Below are positions 44,165-54,017 of a stretch of DNA of 64,000 nt, piece by piece. The first letter of the stretch is position 1; every line of letters starts with the position of its first letter. Made by a program: the position numbers and the translations under genes. Where the stretch lies: contig NZ_CP026995.1 of NCBI RefSeq assembly GCF_013407185.1, positions 1,261,913 through 1,325,912 of the forward strand, in the 5' to 3' direction. The stretch comes from Nitrosopumilus ureiphilus (GTDB lineage Archaea; Thermoproteota; Nitrososphaeria; Nitrososphaerales; Nitrosopumilaceae). The notes below the pieces were generated by a model. That model was not told the origin of the DNA, ran no database searches, and saw only the letters and a list, made by a program, of their open reading frames with translations.

Positions 44165-45085
44165 CTATTGAATTGGACCGCTTCCAAGAATTCTAATTGT
44201 GGAAGACTCTGGTTTTAGAATTACAGCAATTTGACCTTTTTTGCATACAATTGGTTTTTCAAATGTTAGTTTCAGAGGAGAGATGGATGTGAATTTTGCA
44301 GCCTTTATTTGCAGTCCAACATTAACCAAACAACCCTGATTTTCTGCAATTTCGTTTTTGTAAAAGGGGCTTTTTTGAAAATCAAGTTCAATCTCTGTTT
44401 TTACATCGACGACGCCTTCTTTAGAAATTACATCACCTCGTCCTACATCATCAGGCTTTGCACCCTTTACTGCAAGTCCAACTCTTGCAGGACAAACAGA
44501 TTCTTCAACAGGATCATCGTGCATTTGTATTGATTTTATCAGCACATCAATTCCTGCAGGGTACAGTTTCAAGTTATCATATTGTTTTATTTTCCCATGT
44601 GTTACTTTACCCAAAATTACAGTTCCAACGCCCTTTACATCAAAACAATGATCAATTACCATCTCAGAAGGATCATCATTTGACAAAGGCTCTAGTTTAT
44701 CCATTTCTTCTTTAATTTTATCATGTTCAACTTTTGTATAATTTTCTACAACAGTACCTTTGATCATTGCATCTAACTTTGATTCATCAACATCAAACGT
44801 ATGCGATAGAATACCTTTTTCTTTTTTTAGGGAGTCCAATGCAATGATTTGCTCCCCAGTAAATTTATCTAATTTATCCACTAAAAGTATGACATATTCT
44901 GCCAAATTGATTGCTTGAAATAGTGGCTGAATTTTTTCTGGAAATCCACTTGGAGTAACCCAAGTTTTAATTACATCAGACTCTTTTCGGTCATAAAGTG
45001 AAAGATCAGTTACGGTTCCTTTTTTCCCAAATCCAGATGCAATATCTTGCTTGCCTAAAACAACAAAGTTTACAGATAATACCAT
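44165..45085 (-). CDS. EF-Tu/SelB-like protein with degenerate GTPase domain
   Basis: A 306-residue protein. Domains II and III are normal for translation factors (HCFDVKGVGTVILGKVTHG; DVGRGDVISKEG; CKKGQIAVILK near the end). The N-terminal G domain lacks the P-loop; where GHVDHGKT should be is VVLGKQDIASGFGKKGT. It also lacks NKxD. It therefore probably does not hydrolyse GTP. Such pseudo-GTPase relatives of EF1A/SelB occur in archaea without known role. Confidence 0.8.
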   Translation of the reverse strand: MVLSVNFVVLGKQDIASGFGKKGTVTDLSLYDRKESDVIKTWVTPSGFPEKIQPLFQAINLAEYVILLVDKLDKFTGEQIIALDSLKKEKGILSHTFDVDESKLDAMIKGTVVENYTKVEHDKIKEEMDKLEPLSNDDPSEMVIDHCFDVKGVGTVILGKVTHGKIKQYDNLKLYPAGIDVLIKSIQMHDDPVEESVCPARVGLAVKGAKPDDVGRGDVISKEGVVDVKTEIELDFQKSPFYKNEIAENQGCLVNVGLQIKAAKFTSISPLKLTFEKPIVCKKGQIAVILKPESSTIRILGSGPIQ

Positions 45086-45159
45086 TAGTTTTGAATAAAA
45101 AATTTGGGTTAATGTAGGTTATTGTAATGCTTATACGATATGAGCAGTTCACACAAAAT

Positions 45160-45237
45160 ATGAAATTAGGAATTAAGATTGTAATATTTGGAATTATAGC
45201 AATTCTTGCCCAAGCGCTGGGTGCTTTACTATTGTGA
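45160..45237 (+). CDS. Hydrophobic micropeptide
   Basis: A 25-residue frame, MKLGIKIVIFGIIAILAQAL and tail, one membrane helix. It lies in the divergent gap between the EF-Tu-like gene and the second TFB gene, with TATA-like sequence upstream. Too short for certainty. Confidence 0.35.
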   Translation: MKLGIKIVIFGIIAILAQALGALLL

Positions 45238-45346
45238 GAAAAGCATTTTATTTTCACAGAATATAGTGCCTAAAAAATCAAAAAACAGGTATTTTGGAAT
45301 AAATTCACAAAATAAATGGTTATTATAGGAAACAAAGTAATCAATA

Positions 45347-46279
45347 GTGGTCATATTTTTGGTTTTAGAAATTATCAATGCAGATAGTGTCTGCAGACGT
45401 TGTGGACAAAAATCCATGTTGACAGACAATGTCACAGGTGAAAGATTTTGTTCCAAATGCGGTTTTGTGATTTCTGAGACATTACAAGATTCAGGGCCTG
45501 AGTGGAGATCATTTTCAAAAGATGGCGGTACAGATCCTACAAGAACTGGTGCTCCAACATCACTTGCTATGCACGATAGAGGACTTGCTACAATTATCAG
45601 CCCTATGAATAAAGATGCGTCTGGAAAACCACTTTCTGCATCTATGAAAAGCACAATTGAGAGACTCAGAACTTGGGATAGCAGGAGCAAAGTAAATGCA
45701 TCATCAGATAAAAATCTCCGACAAGCACTAAGTCAGTTATCAACACTAAAAGACAAATTATCACTTTCAGATTCTGTAATTGAAAAAGCATCATACATTT
45801 ACAGAAAAGCATTGGAGAAAGGTCTAGTAAGAGGTCGCTCCATTTCGGCACTAATTGCTGCGGCACTCTATGCGGCATGCAGAGATACTGAAACTCCTAG
45901 AACTCTAAAAGATGTTGCAGATGCCGGAAACATAAAGAAAAAAGACATTTCACGATGTTATCGAATTTTACATCAAGAATTAGAGCTAAAAATGCCAGTA
46001 GTCAATCCGATTCAGTGTATTGCAAGAATTTCAAGCAAACTGGATATTTCTGAGAAAACAAAACGCTATGCTGCCAAAGTTCTTCAAATTGCTCAAGAGC
46101 ATGAGGAATCTGCAGGAAAAGATCCTATGGGGTTAGCAGCTGCCGCATTGTACCTCTCATGTGTAAAAAATGGGGAGGATAGAACACAAAGAGACATTGC
46201 AGAAGCCTCAAATGTGACAGAAGTGACCATTAGAAATAGATACAAAGGCCTCAGATTAGACCAAGATACGGAGATATAG
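45347..46279 (+). CDS. tfb: Transcription initiation factor TFB, second copy
   Basis: A 310-residue TFB with zinc ribbon (CRRCGQKSMLTDN; FCSKCG), B-reader (GPEWRSFSKDGGTDPTRTG) and two cyclin folds. The GTG at 45347 gives a short hydrophobic lead; the TTG at 45359 is also plausible. It is highly similar to the TFB at 38,949. TBP follows 22 bp downstream on the same strand, so these two factors are cotranscribed. Confidence 0.96.
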   Translation: MVIFLVLEIINADSVCRRCGQKSMLTDNVTGERFCSKCGFVISETLQDSGPEWRSFSKDGGTDPTRTGAPTSLAMHDRGLATIISPMNKDASGKPLSASMKSTIERLRTWDSRSKVNASSDKNLRQALSQLSTLKDKLSLSDSVIEKASYIYRKALEKGLVRGRSISALIAAALYAACRDTETPRTLKDVADAGNIKKKDISRCYRILHQELELKMPVVNPIQCIARISSKLDISEKTKRYAAKVLQIAQEHEESAGKDPMGLAAAALYLSCVKNGEDRTQRDIAEASNVTEVTIRNRYKGLRLDQDTEI

Positions 46280-46300
46280 TCAAGAAATAACGAAAAAGAC

Positions 46301-46861
46301 ATGACAGAAACCAAACCAGTGATAGCAATAGTTAACGTAGTAGCATCTGCAACAATTGAGCAGAAATTAGATCTTGTAGATATAACAAAAAAGTTTCCAG
46401 ATGTAGAGTATCATCCAGAACAATTCCCAGGAGCTGTTTTCAGACTTAAAACCCCGCGAACTGCAACACTGCTTTTTGGCTCAGGAAAAATGGTATGCAC
46501 AGGTGCCAAATCTGAAGAGATGGCAATTAAAGCAGTGAACATTGTTGTTCAAAATCTAAGAAAGGGAAAAATCAAAATTAAAAATGAACCCATAGTTACA
46601 ATTCAAAATATCGTCTCATCAATTAATCTGGGAGGCAAAGTAAACTTGGAACAAGCAGCTAGAACTCTTCCAAGAAGTATGTATGAACCAGAACAATTCC
46701 CAGGATTAATTCACAGAATGCTTGATCCAAAAACAGTAATTCTAATTTTTGCCTCAGGTAAGCTTGTATGTGTTGGTGCAAGAATTGAAAAAGACATCCA
46801 TCGCTCAGTCAATCAGATTCATAGCTTACTTGAAGAGAAAAATTTAATGGTTTATGACTAA
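46301..46861 (+). CDS. tbp: TATA-binding protein TBP
   Basis: A 186-residue TBP saddle with two internal repeats. The first has NVVASATIEQKLDLVDI and YHPEQFPGAVFRL, the second NIVSSINLGGKVNLEQAART and YEPEQFPGLIHRML, each followed by the conserved FxSGKxVCxGA strand. It binds the promoter TATA box. It is downstream of the second TFB gene. Confidence 0.97.
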   Translation: MTETKPVIAIVNVVASATIEQKLDLVDITKKFPDVEYHPEQFPGAVFRLKTPRTATLLFGSGKMVCTGAKSEEMAIKAVNIVVQNLRKGKIKIKNEPIVTIQNIVSSINLGGKVNLEQAARTLPRSMYEPEQFPGLIHRMLDPKTVILIFASGKLVCVGARIEKDIHRSVNQIHSLLEEKNLMVYD

Positions 46862-46914
46862 ACTAAAAAACAGGTAAACAAAAAGATTGTAAATTTTATT
46901 GTAAATAATTGATT

Positions 46915-47010
46915 TTATTTTTTAAAACAATCACAACCACAATCATACATTCCAGCTTTTCCCATGCACTGATCATGATGATTATTGTAGCATTTATTGC
47001 AAGTAAGCAT
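46915..47010 (-). CDS. Cys-rich microprotein
   Basis: A 31-residue frame. It reads MLTCNKCYNNHHDQCMGKAG and ends YDCGCDCF, with six Cys and three His/Gly pairs, a strong candidate for a small zinc-binding peptide. It shares the 700-bp gap after TBP with two other tiny frames. Confidence 0.5.
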   Translation of the reverse strand: MLTCNKCYNNHHDQCMGKAGMYDCGCDCFKK

Positions 47011-47126
47011 TATGCTGAAACCTTTTTTTTGTGAGTTTTTTCATGGATTAACACTTTAGAAAAGGTGTCAGAATTTCCTTCCCAATGAAAATTACAAATT
47101 CTACATTGATATTTCATTTTATTTCA

Positions 47127-47231
47127 TTATCCCTCTTTCTTTTTTTCAGATTCTTTGAATGCATCTACATCATCTGAAACTTTGGCCTTTGTAGAACCAA
47201 ATTTCAATTTTCCAATTATTTTTTTGAACAT
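47127..47231 (-). CDS. Small charged protein
   Basis: A 34-residue frame, MFKKIIGKLKFGSTKAKVSD followed by an acidic then Lys-rich tail. Looks like a genuine microprotein by composition; the family is unknown. Confidence 0.45.
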   Translation of the reverse strand: MFKKIIGKLKFGSTKAKVSDDVDAFKESEKKKEG

Positions 47232-47388
47232 ACTCTAATTAGTTTATCCTAGATATATACCGGCTTAATTTCTGAGTTTTATGCCTAATTCCCCTATAGA
47301 TTTTCTATGAATTCAGACATATAGAAGCATATCACTAATAATTACCCACATAGATGATTCAAATACACAAAATTGAATTTTTTGTGTT

Positions 47389-47499
47389 CTAACACGGATA
47401 CTCGAAAAGATCATCGGCATCATCGTATTCTTCATCCAGAATATGCAAATGATACAAAATGGATTTATTATTTTGAGCACAAGATGTGCCGGATTTCAT
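47389..47499 (-). CDS. Small acidic protein
   Basis: A 36-residue frame with an acidic C-terminus (HILDEEYDDADDLFEYP). An opposite-strand frame of similar size exists over the same bases but is His-rich and less protein-like, so I favour this strand. Function unknown. Confidence 0.4.
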   Translation of the reverse strand: MKSGTSCAQNNKSILYHLHILDEEYDDADDLFEYPC

Positions 47500-47571
47500 A
47501 ATGAGTTATGAATGTCATTTTTCTATAAAAGAGTAACGTACGAATCATACTACACCAGGATGTTTGCAAAA

Positions 47572-48321
47572 TTACGGAAATGAATTCAGCACTACAGCGT
47601 AACTTGCAAACCTATGATTTTTTGGTTTTACCAATTTTTGATGATACTTACTAATTGGTTTTCCACTTGCACCATTAAGACCCAATGGACCTTTAACATA
47701 TTTTTCATTATCTGCCCAACCAAGTACTTTATCTGAAGGTGCATAGTAGTTTACAATTTTTTTGTTTACAATGCTTTGAAGAATTTTACCGTATTTTTTA
47801 GAAGGCACATCTTCAGTAATAGATGCACCAAAAAAGTAAACACCTTCAATTAATCCAATATTTTGTTTCTTTTTTGAAAGATATTCCAACGTACTCAATA
47901 TTACCTGAGAACCTAAAGAGTGACCCATCAACCTAATCTTTGTGTTTGGACTTGATTGCTTAAAGTCCTGAATAAACAGACCAAGATTACGGCCATTTTT
48001 CTTTGCAATTGTTTGTCCTACAGCAAGTGCATGTTTTGCATGTTTTATCAAATGGGCTCCTGTTGTGTTTGAATCATAACTAAATCCAATTACAGGATTA
48101 GTGTATCCCAATTTACGCAAACGATTTTTTGCCAACAGTACCTTGGCAACAGCTCCTGCGCCATCGTTTCTCAATCCATGAATCATAATTGTGAGGTCTT
48201 TAGAATTAACCAATTTTTTAAAATCTTTTTTTGGATAAAGATAATATGAATTGGTTTTGAGGGGGTTTCCATTAGAAAGATCATAGTATCCCCTAGTGGA
48301 AATTCGTGGAATTGGCCTCAT
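47572..48321 (-). CDS. Alpha/beta-hydrolase, lipase-like
   Basis: A 249-residue protein. The nucleophile elbow is MGHSLGSQVI near residue 138, the oxyanion region is DLTIMIHGLRNDGAG, and likely acid and base residues lie in YYAPSDKVLGWAD and the C-terminal KPKNHRFAS. The pattern matches DUF726- or lipase-like hydrolases; the substrate is unknown. Its start overlaps the end of the MetRS gene by 4 bp. Confidence 0.75.
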   Translation of the reverse strand: MRPIPRISTRGYYDLSNGNPLKTNSYYLYPKKDFKKLVNSKDLTIMIHGLRNDGAGAVAKVLLAKNRLRKLGYTNPVIGFSYDSNTTGAHLIKHAKHALAVGQTIAKKNGRNLGLFIQDFKQSSPNTKIRLMGHSLGSQVILSTLEYLSKKKQNIGLIEGVYFFGASITEDVPSKKYGKILQSIVNKKIVNYYAPSDKVLGWADNEKYVKGPLGLNGASGKPISKYHQKLVKPKNHRFASYAVVLNSFP

Positions 48322-49976
48322 TTTTCAAATGATCCTAACTGTTTTTTGTGCTGTTCAATATCAGATTCTTCCACTTTGACAAACAAAGGAGATGCAACCC
48401 CCAAAGTATGTCCTGCAGGCACGCCAAACTCAGAGATGCCACTCCAAGAAGAATCTTTGACGTTACCACATAGTCCCAACTGCGTCCAGATTTTTTGTGC
48501 AGATTCGGGCAAAAATGGGAAAATAGCAATAGAAATGCTTCTTGCGGCATTCACTGAAAGATACACACAATTTGCAGTGCCAGGTCCTTTTGTCCAAGGT
48601 TCTTTGTGCTGGAAATATGTGTTAAAAAAAGATGAAAACTCCATTATTTTCTTCAAAGCCCTATCAAGATGATTCTGCTCCAAAAGAGAGCCAAGTTCTG
48701 AAGCAAGATTCTTTATTTTTTCTTCTGCTTCAGAATCTTTTTCATCAAAGGATTCGATTTTTGGGACCTTTCCATCAAATGCTTTTTTTGTAAACCCCAA
48801 TGCCCGATTTACAAAGTTTCCTAGATTTCCAATCAGTTCAGAATTGATTCGTGTTGTAAAGTCATCCCAATCAAAATTCAAATCATCTTGAGAATACGGA
48901 TTGATAGACACAAGATAATATCTAAGATAATCAGCAGGGTAAAATTCTAAAAAGTCTTTTAATCCAATATACCAATTTCTACTTTTAGATATTTTCTTTC
49001 CCTGAAGAGTAAGGTGACCTCGTGTTGGAATATAGTCAGGCAGTTTGTATTCACTATTTATTCCCAATCGCATTGCAGGTAAAAAAAGATAATGATGATA
49101 CACAATGTCTTTTCCAATAAAGTGATAAATGTCTGCAGAATTCCAAAATTCTTTTCCATCAATTCCTTTATCGTTTAGAAATTTTAATGCGGTTGAAATG
49201 TATGCAAGGTGATTATCAAACCAACCATAGAATACTTTGTCCTTTGCATCATCTAGCGGGACTGGAACTCCCCAAGTAATATCACGAGTAATATCCCAAT
49301 CAATTAAACCAGATTTAATCCAGTTTTGAACATATTTTTTCACATCTTTTTGAAGATGTGTATTCTCTTCCAGCCATTTAGTTAAAGAGTCACCAAAATT
49401 TTTGAGTTTGAAAAAATAATGTTTTGTTTTTTCTTTAGTTGGAACTTGACCGCAAAGAGAACATTTAGGATCAGCAATCTCTTCTGGAACACGACCACAA
49501 CTCTCACAAAGATCAGAGTATTGGTCCTCTGCCTTGCAATGAGGGCACGTTCCTTTGACATATCTGTCTGGCAGGAATTTTTTATCATTATTACAGTAGA
49601 ATTGAATTATTTCTTGCTCATAGATATGGCCTGCATCATTTAGTTTTTTGAAGACATCCTGAACAAAAGCAATGTTTTCAGGCGAGCTAGTCTTGTAAAA
49701 ATAATCAAACTGAATGTTAAATGCTGAAAAATCATCATAATCACGTTTATTCCAATGAGCAACATATTCTGCTGGAGTCTTGCCTTCTTTCTCAGACTGA
49801 ATTAAGATGGGAGTTCCAAAATCATCAGATGCACAGACATAGTAAGCCTCCACGCCATTTAGTTTTAGGAATCTAGTTGTTACATCGGCTGGAAGATATG
49901 TAGATGCAACATGTCCCAAATGGATTTCACCATTTGCATATGGCAATGCACTTGTAATGATGGCTTTGTTGTTCAT
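48318..49976 (-). CDS. metG: Methionyl-tRNA synthetase
   Basis: A 552-residue class I synthetase. The HIGH-type motif is PYANGEIHLGHVAS near residue 18, and KMSKS is KKISKSRNW near 330. The zinc-binding insert is CPHCKAEDQYSDLCESC with a second pair CSLCG. It charges tRNA with methionine. The C-terminal EMAP/tRNA-binding domain is not fused here, so it may be a separate protein elsewhere. Confidence 0.97.
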   Translation of the reverse strand: MNNKAIITSALPYANGEIHLGHVASTYLPADVTTRFLKLNGVEAYYVCASDDFGTPILIQSEKEGKTPAEYVAHWNKRDYDDFSAFNIQFDYFYKTSSPENIAFVQDVFKKLNDAGHIYEQEIIQFYCNNDKKFLPDRYVKGTCPHCKAEDQYSDLCESCGRVPEEIADPKCSLCGQVPTKEKTKHYFFKLKNFGDSLTKWLEENTHLQKDVKKYVQNWIKSGLIDWDITRDITWGVPVPLDDAKDKVFYGWFDNHLAYISTALKFLNDKGIDGKEFWNSADIYHFIGKDIVYHHYLFLPAMRLGINSEYKLPDYIPTRGHLTLQGKKISKSRNWYIGLKDFLEFYPADYLRYYLVSINPYSQDDLNFDWDDFTTRINSELIGNLGNFVNRALGFTKKAFDGKVPKIESFDEKDSEAEEKIKNLASELGSLLEQNHLDRALKKIMEFSSFFNTYFQHKEPWTKGPGTANCVYLSVNAARSISIAIFPFLPESAQKIWTQLGLCGNVKDSSWSGISEFGVPAGHTLGVASPLFVKVEESDIEQHKKQLGSFEK

Positions 49977-50014
49977 CAGATACTTGTCAAGAACTGTATT
50001 GGGGTTAAGAAGTT

Positions 50015-51256
50015 TTACCAGCTGTTTGCATATTTTACTTGTTCTGGTGTAAGTTTATCGATTTTAACATTCATTGCAGCCAGTGCATCAACTGCTACTT
50101 GCTTATCAATTTCTTCAGGAACATTGATGATCTTGTTTTCCATTTTTTTGTGATTTTTAAGAATATACAAAACAGACAAAATTTGATTTGAAAATGATTG
50201 TGCCATTACTTCTGGAGGATGTCCTTCAGCTGCGACCAAGTTTGCAAGTCTACCTTGCCCAATTAGATAAACGACTTTACCATTTTTTAGAGTACATTCA
50301 TCAAGATTTGGCCTTACTTCTTTTACAGATTTTGATTGTTTTAACAAGAATTTACTGTCAATTTCTACATCAAAGTGACCTACGTTGCCCATGATTGCAC
50401 CATTTTTCATTTGCATGATGTGTTCTTTTCTAATTACACTAGTCATTCCAGTACATGTGACAAACATATCACCAATCTTTGCAGCTTGAGCCATAGGCAT
50501 TACTTCAAATCCATCCATGTGAGCTTCAAGTGCTTTTACAGGATCAATCTCAGTTACAATTACTTTGGAACCCATTCCTTGGAATCGGGATGCAACACCA
50601 CGACCAACCCAACCATACCCAATTACAACTACACGTTTTGAGGCCATAAGTAAGTTCATTGCACGAAGATATCCATCAATGGTACTTTGTCCAGTCCCAT
50701 ATCGATTATCAAACATGTGCTTTGTGTATGCTTCATTTACCAAAATTACAGGATAGCGAAGTTTGCCCTGATTCTCCACAGCTCTAATTCTAGTAACACC
50801 TGCAGTAGTTTCTTCAGTAGCTCCTAGAATTTTCATAGTGCTGAATCTTTTATCAAAATGTGCTTTGATGTTCATGTCTGCTCCATCATCAGTTAAGATT
50901 GTAGGTTTGTGTTTTAATACCTGATCAATACACCAATCATACTCCTTGACAGATTGACCATGCCATGCATAGACATGTATTCCTTGAGATGCTAAAAAGG
51001 AAGCAATATCATCTTGTGTAGTTAATGGATTTCCACCACAACATGCAACAGTTGCACCAAGTTCTTTTGCACCCATTAGTAAGACAGAAGTCTCTTTTGT
51101 AATGTGCAAGCAAAATCCAAGGGTTATGCCCTTTAGTGGTTTTGATTTTTTAAATCTGTTAATAGTATTATCTAGAATTTGCATGTGGGATCTGGCCCAT
51201 TCATAGGATAGTTTGCCCTCTTTGATTAATTTAGAACTAGACTTTACTTTACTCAA
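50015..51256 (-). CDS. ahcY: S-adenosylhomocysteine hydrolase
   Basis: A 413-residue enzyme. The NAD-binding Rossmann motif is VVIGYGWVGRGVASRF, and catalytic region residues lie in TDDGADMN, EETTAGV and VNEAYTKHMFDNRYGTGQS. It splits S-adenosylhomocysteine into homocysteine and adenosine, relieving product inhibition of methyltransferases. It is upstream of metG on the same strand, a methionine-cycle grouping. Confidence 0.97.
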   Translation of the reverse strand: MSKVKSSSKLIKEGKLSYEWARSHMQILDNTINRFKKSKPLKGITLGFCLHITKETSVLLMGAKELGATVACCGGNPLTTQDDIASFLASQGIHVYAWHGQSVKEYDWCIDQVLKHKPTILTDDGADMNIKAHFDKRFSTMKILGATEETTAGVTRIRAVENQGKLRYPVILVNEAYTKHMFDNRYGTGQSTIDGYLRAMNLLMASKRVVVIGYGWVGRGVASRFQGMGSKVIVTEIDPVKALEAHMDGFEVMPMAQAAKIGDMFVTCTGMTSVIRKEHIMQMKNGAIMGNVGHFDVEIDSKFLLKQSKSVKEVRPNLDECTLKNGKVVYLIGQGRLANLVAAEGHPPEVMAQSFSNQILSVLYILKNHKKMENKIINVPEEIDKQVAVDALAAMNVKIDKLTPEQVKYANSW

Positions 51257-51331
51257 TAATCAAACCCTCAAGGTACACTATAAAATTCTATCATGCGAAT
51301 CTAAATAAATGACAAAAATGTCAGAATATTA

Positions 51332-51634
51332 TTGACTTGGAAAAAGATTGCAGAAAAAGGCGAAGTAATAGCAGGAAAAGGCAAAGCCTTCAAAATCGAA
51401 GGAAAACAAATCGCAATCTTTAATCAAGACGGATACCACGCAATAGACGATCTATGTGTCCATCAAGACGGATCAATTGCTCCTGGGAAACTAGATGGCG
51501 ACATTGTAGAATGCCCATTACATTTTTGGCATTACAATATCAAGACAGGAGAACTAACCGATTATCTCAAAGATGTCAAACTAGAAACATACAAAGTTGA
51601 GGCCAGAGACGATGGTATCTACGTGGATGTATAA
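51332..51634 (+). CDS. Rieske-type [2Fe-2S] ferredoxin
   Basis: A 100-residue single Rieske domain starting at TTG. The cluster ligands are in CVHQDGS and CPLHFWHYN, the C-x-H...C-x-x-H pattern of ferredoxins that serve oxygenases rather than of respiratory Rieske proteins with a disulfide. No signal peptide. Its oxygenase partner is not in this window. Confidence 0.93.
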   Translation: MTWKKIAEKGEVIAGKGKAFKIEGKQIAIFNQDGYHAIDDLCVHQDGSIAPGKLDGDIVECPLHFWHYNIKTGELTDYLKDVKLETYKVEARDDGIYVDV

Positions 51635-51789
51635 AAAAACACTGATTTTCTAATCATAAATTTAAAAAAATTATTTATTGGGTTATTTGTAAAGTTAGAC
51701 GAAGTAATCACTATTGTGGGTTCAAAATGAATTGATTTTCCTTCAAATTAAGGAGAATTTTTATCCTCAGAAATAATCAAAACTAATCA

Positions 51790-52581
51790 TTGAATCAAGA
51801 TATTATTAATGAAATTAAAAATCAGGATTATGCTTCAATAACACAGACATTGGAGAAATTTCTATCAGATCAAATAGAAAAAAATCATGCAAAGGGGGTA
51901 ATTCTAGGATTAAGTGGAGGAATTGATTCCGCAGTTTTAGCTTATCTTTGTAAAAGACAAATCAAAGAGAAAACAGTTGCATTGATTATGCCAGATACTT
52001 CAATCACACCAAAATCTGAAACAGATGACGCTCTCAAAATGATTTCACTTACAGGAATAGAATACAAACTGATTGACATAAAACCAATTGTAAATGAATA
52101 TTCGATGTATCTAGAACCCAATGATCAGGCAAAGGGAAATCTTCGTGCAAGAATTAGAACGAATATTTTGTATTATTATGCAAATTCCAAAAATTATCTA
52201 GTTTTAGGCTCTAGCGATAAAAGTGAGTACTTGCTAGGATATTTTACAAAATACGGTGATGGTGCATCAGACATTACACCAATTATTTTACTCTACAAAC
52301 TACAGATAAGAGAGATTGCAAAATATCTAGGAGTTCCTGAAAATGTCATTTCAAAAAAGAGTAGCCCTCACTTGTGGAAAGAGCATGAGGCAGAAGACGA
52401 ATTAGGAGCAACATATGAGGAGATTGATTCTACATTGTACTGTTTATTTGAAAAGAAACTATCAGTTGATGAAACTGTGGAATTAACTCAAATTGATAAA
52501 TCAATGGTAGAGAAGGTCTACCAACAAAACATAAACAGTGAACATAAAAGATTGCCTGCACAAAAACCAGATAGAGGCTAA
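51790..52581 (+). CDS. nadE: NAD synthetase, ammonia-dependent
   Basis: A 263-residue N-type ATP pyrophosphatase starting at TTG. The P-loop is LGLSGGIDSAV near residue 41, and conserved substrate residues lie in LVLGSSDKSEYLLGYFTKYGDG and KKSSPHLW. There is no glutaminase domain, so it uses ammonia, which fits an ammonia oxidiser. It precedes cysS by 3 bp. Confidence 0.96.
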   Translation: MNQDIINEIKNQDYASITQTLEKFLSDQIEKNHAKGVILGLSGGIDSAVLAYLCKRQIKEKTVALIMPDTSITPKSETDDALKMISLTGIEYKLIDIKPIVNEYSMYLEPNDQAKGNLRARIRTNILYYYANSKNYLVLGSSDKSEYLLGYFTKYGDGASDITPIILLYKLQIREIAKYLGVPENVISKKSSPHLWKEHEAEDELGATYEEIDSTLYCLFEKKLSVDETVELTQIDKSMVEKVYQQNINSEHKRLPAQKPDRG

Positions 52582-52584
52582 GGG

Positions 52585-53976
52585 ATGAAACTTCAAGACA
52601 CATTACTGAATTCAGAACAAGAATTAGATATTTCTAAAAAGGTCAAAATTTACCTTTGCGGTGTTACTGTGTATGATGAGTCACATATTGGTCATGCAAG
52701 AACCATCATAGTTTTTGATGTACTAAGAAAATATTTAGAAAGTAAAAATGTGGAAATTGAATTTATTCAGAATTTTACAGACGTAGATGACAAAATTATC
52801 AATCGTGCAAATTCAGAGAACACTACAGCAGAAGAGATCAGTACAAAATACATTGAAAACTATTTCAAAGATTTTGATGGATTAAATGTAAAGCGCGCGA
52901 CAAACTATCCCAAAGCAACAGAGCACATTGAAGACATTGTAAAATTTATTGAAAAACTAATTGAAAAACAAATTGCGTATACTACAAAAAATGGTGTGTA
53001 TTTTGCAGTATCAAAATTTTCTGAATATGGAAAGTTGTCAAAGAAAAAAATAGATGAACTTCAATCAGGTGCAAGAATAGAAGTAGACGAAGCTAAAAAA
53101 GATCCACTAGATTTTGCAATGTGGAAATTCTCAGACAAGGAGCCTGTGTGGGATAGTCCTTGGGGCAAAGGTCGTCCAGGGTGGCATATAGAATGCTCCG
53201 CGATGAGCATAAAGTATCTTGGAGAAAATTTTGACATTCACGGTGGTGGACGAGATTTAATTTTTCCACATCACGAAAATGAGATTGCCCAATCCGAATC
53301 ATGTACTGGTACTCAATTTGCAAAGATTTGGATGCATGTTGGAATGGTGACAATCAATGGTGAAAAAATGTCAAAATCACTTGGAAATATCAAATCAATC
53401 AAGCATGTTTTAGAGAACTGGGGTCCAAACATCATCAGATTATTCTGTCTTTCAGGGCACTATTCAAAACCAATTGATTATTCTGAAGAATTACTCAAGG
53501 AAAATCTCACTAAATGGAGACAGATAGAGACATGCTACTATGAGTTAATTCATGCAAATAGTGAAAATAGTGAAAAAATTAATTCAGTAATTGAGAAGAT
53601 AGGCACAGACTTTGATAATGCACTAAATGATGATCTTAATACACATCTTGCATTATCTGCATTTTTTCAACTAGTAAAAGAGACTAACAGATTAGCAGCT
53701 GAAGAGCGGCTCGGTAGAGAAGATGCTCAAATTATCAAAAAAGAATTTGGAAGGATGCTTGAAATTTTAGGATTGCAAATTCCAGAAATGACAGAAATCG
53801 AAAAACAAGAAATTGATGATCTGATTTCAAGCCGAGAGCAATTTAGAAAAGAAAAAAGATTTGGAGATGCAGATAAAATTCGAGACAAACTTAATGAGAT
53901 GAATATCGAATTAATTGATCACAAGGGAAAAACAATCTGGGTGAAAAAAGAATGCATAAAGGCTGAAAATAAATAA
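52585..53976 (+). CDS. cysS: Cysteinyl-tRNA synthetase
   Basis: A 463-residue class I synthetase. The zinc ligand starts in YLCGVTVYDESHIGHAR, with HIGH, then HIECSAMSIKYLG, GGRDLIFPHHENEIAQ and KMSKS in EKMSKSLGN. The C-terminal anticodon-binding helices are present. It is cotranscribed with nadE. It is the last core gene before the accessory region. Confidence 0.97.
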   Translation: MKLQDTLLNSEQELDISKKVKIYLCGVTVYDESHIGHARTIIVFDVLRKYLESKNVEIEFIQNFTDVDDKIINRANSENTTAEEISTKYIENYFKDFDGLNVKRATNYPKATEHIEDIVKFIEKLIEKQIAYTTKNGVYFAVSKFSEYGKLSKKKIDELQSGARIEVDEAKKDPLDFAMWKFSDKEPVWDSPWGKGRPGWHIECSAMSIKYLGENFDIHGGGRDLIFPHHENEIAQSESCTGTQFAKIWMHVGMVTINGEKMSKSLGNIKSIKHVLENWGPNIIRLFCLSGHYSKPIDYSEELLKENLTKWRQIETCYYELIHANSENSEKINSVIEKIGTDFDNALNDDLNTHLALSAFFQLVKETNRLAAEERLGREDAQIIKKEFGRMLEILGLQIPEMTEIEKQEIDDLISSREQFRKEKRFGDADKIRDKLNEMNIELIDHKGKTIWVKKECIKAENK

Positions 53977-54017
53977 AAAAGATTTAGATAATTTCAAAAA
54001 ATTTATGCCTGAAGTTA

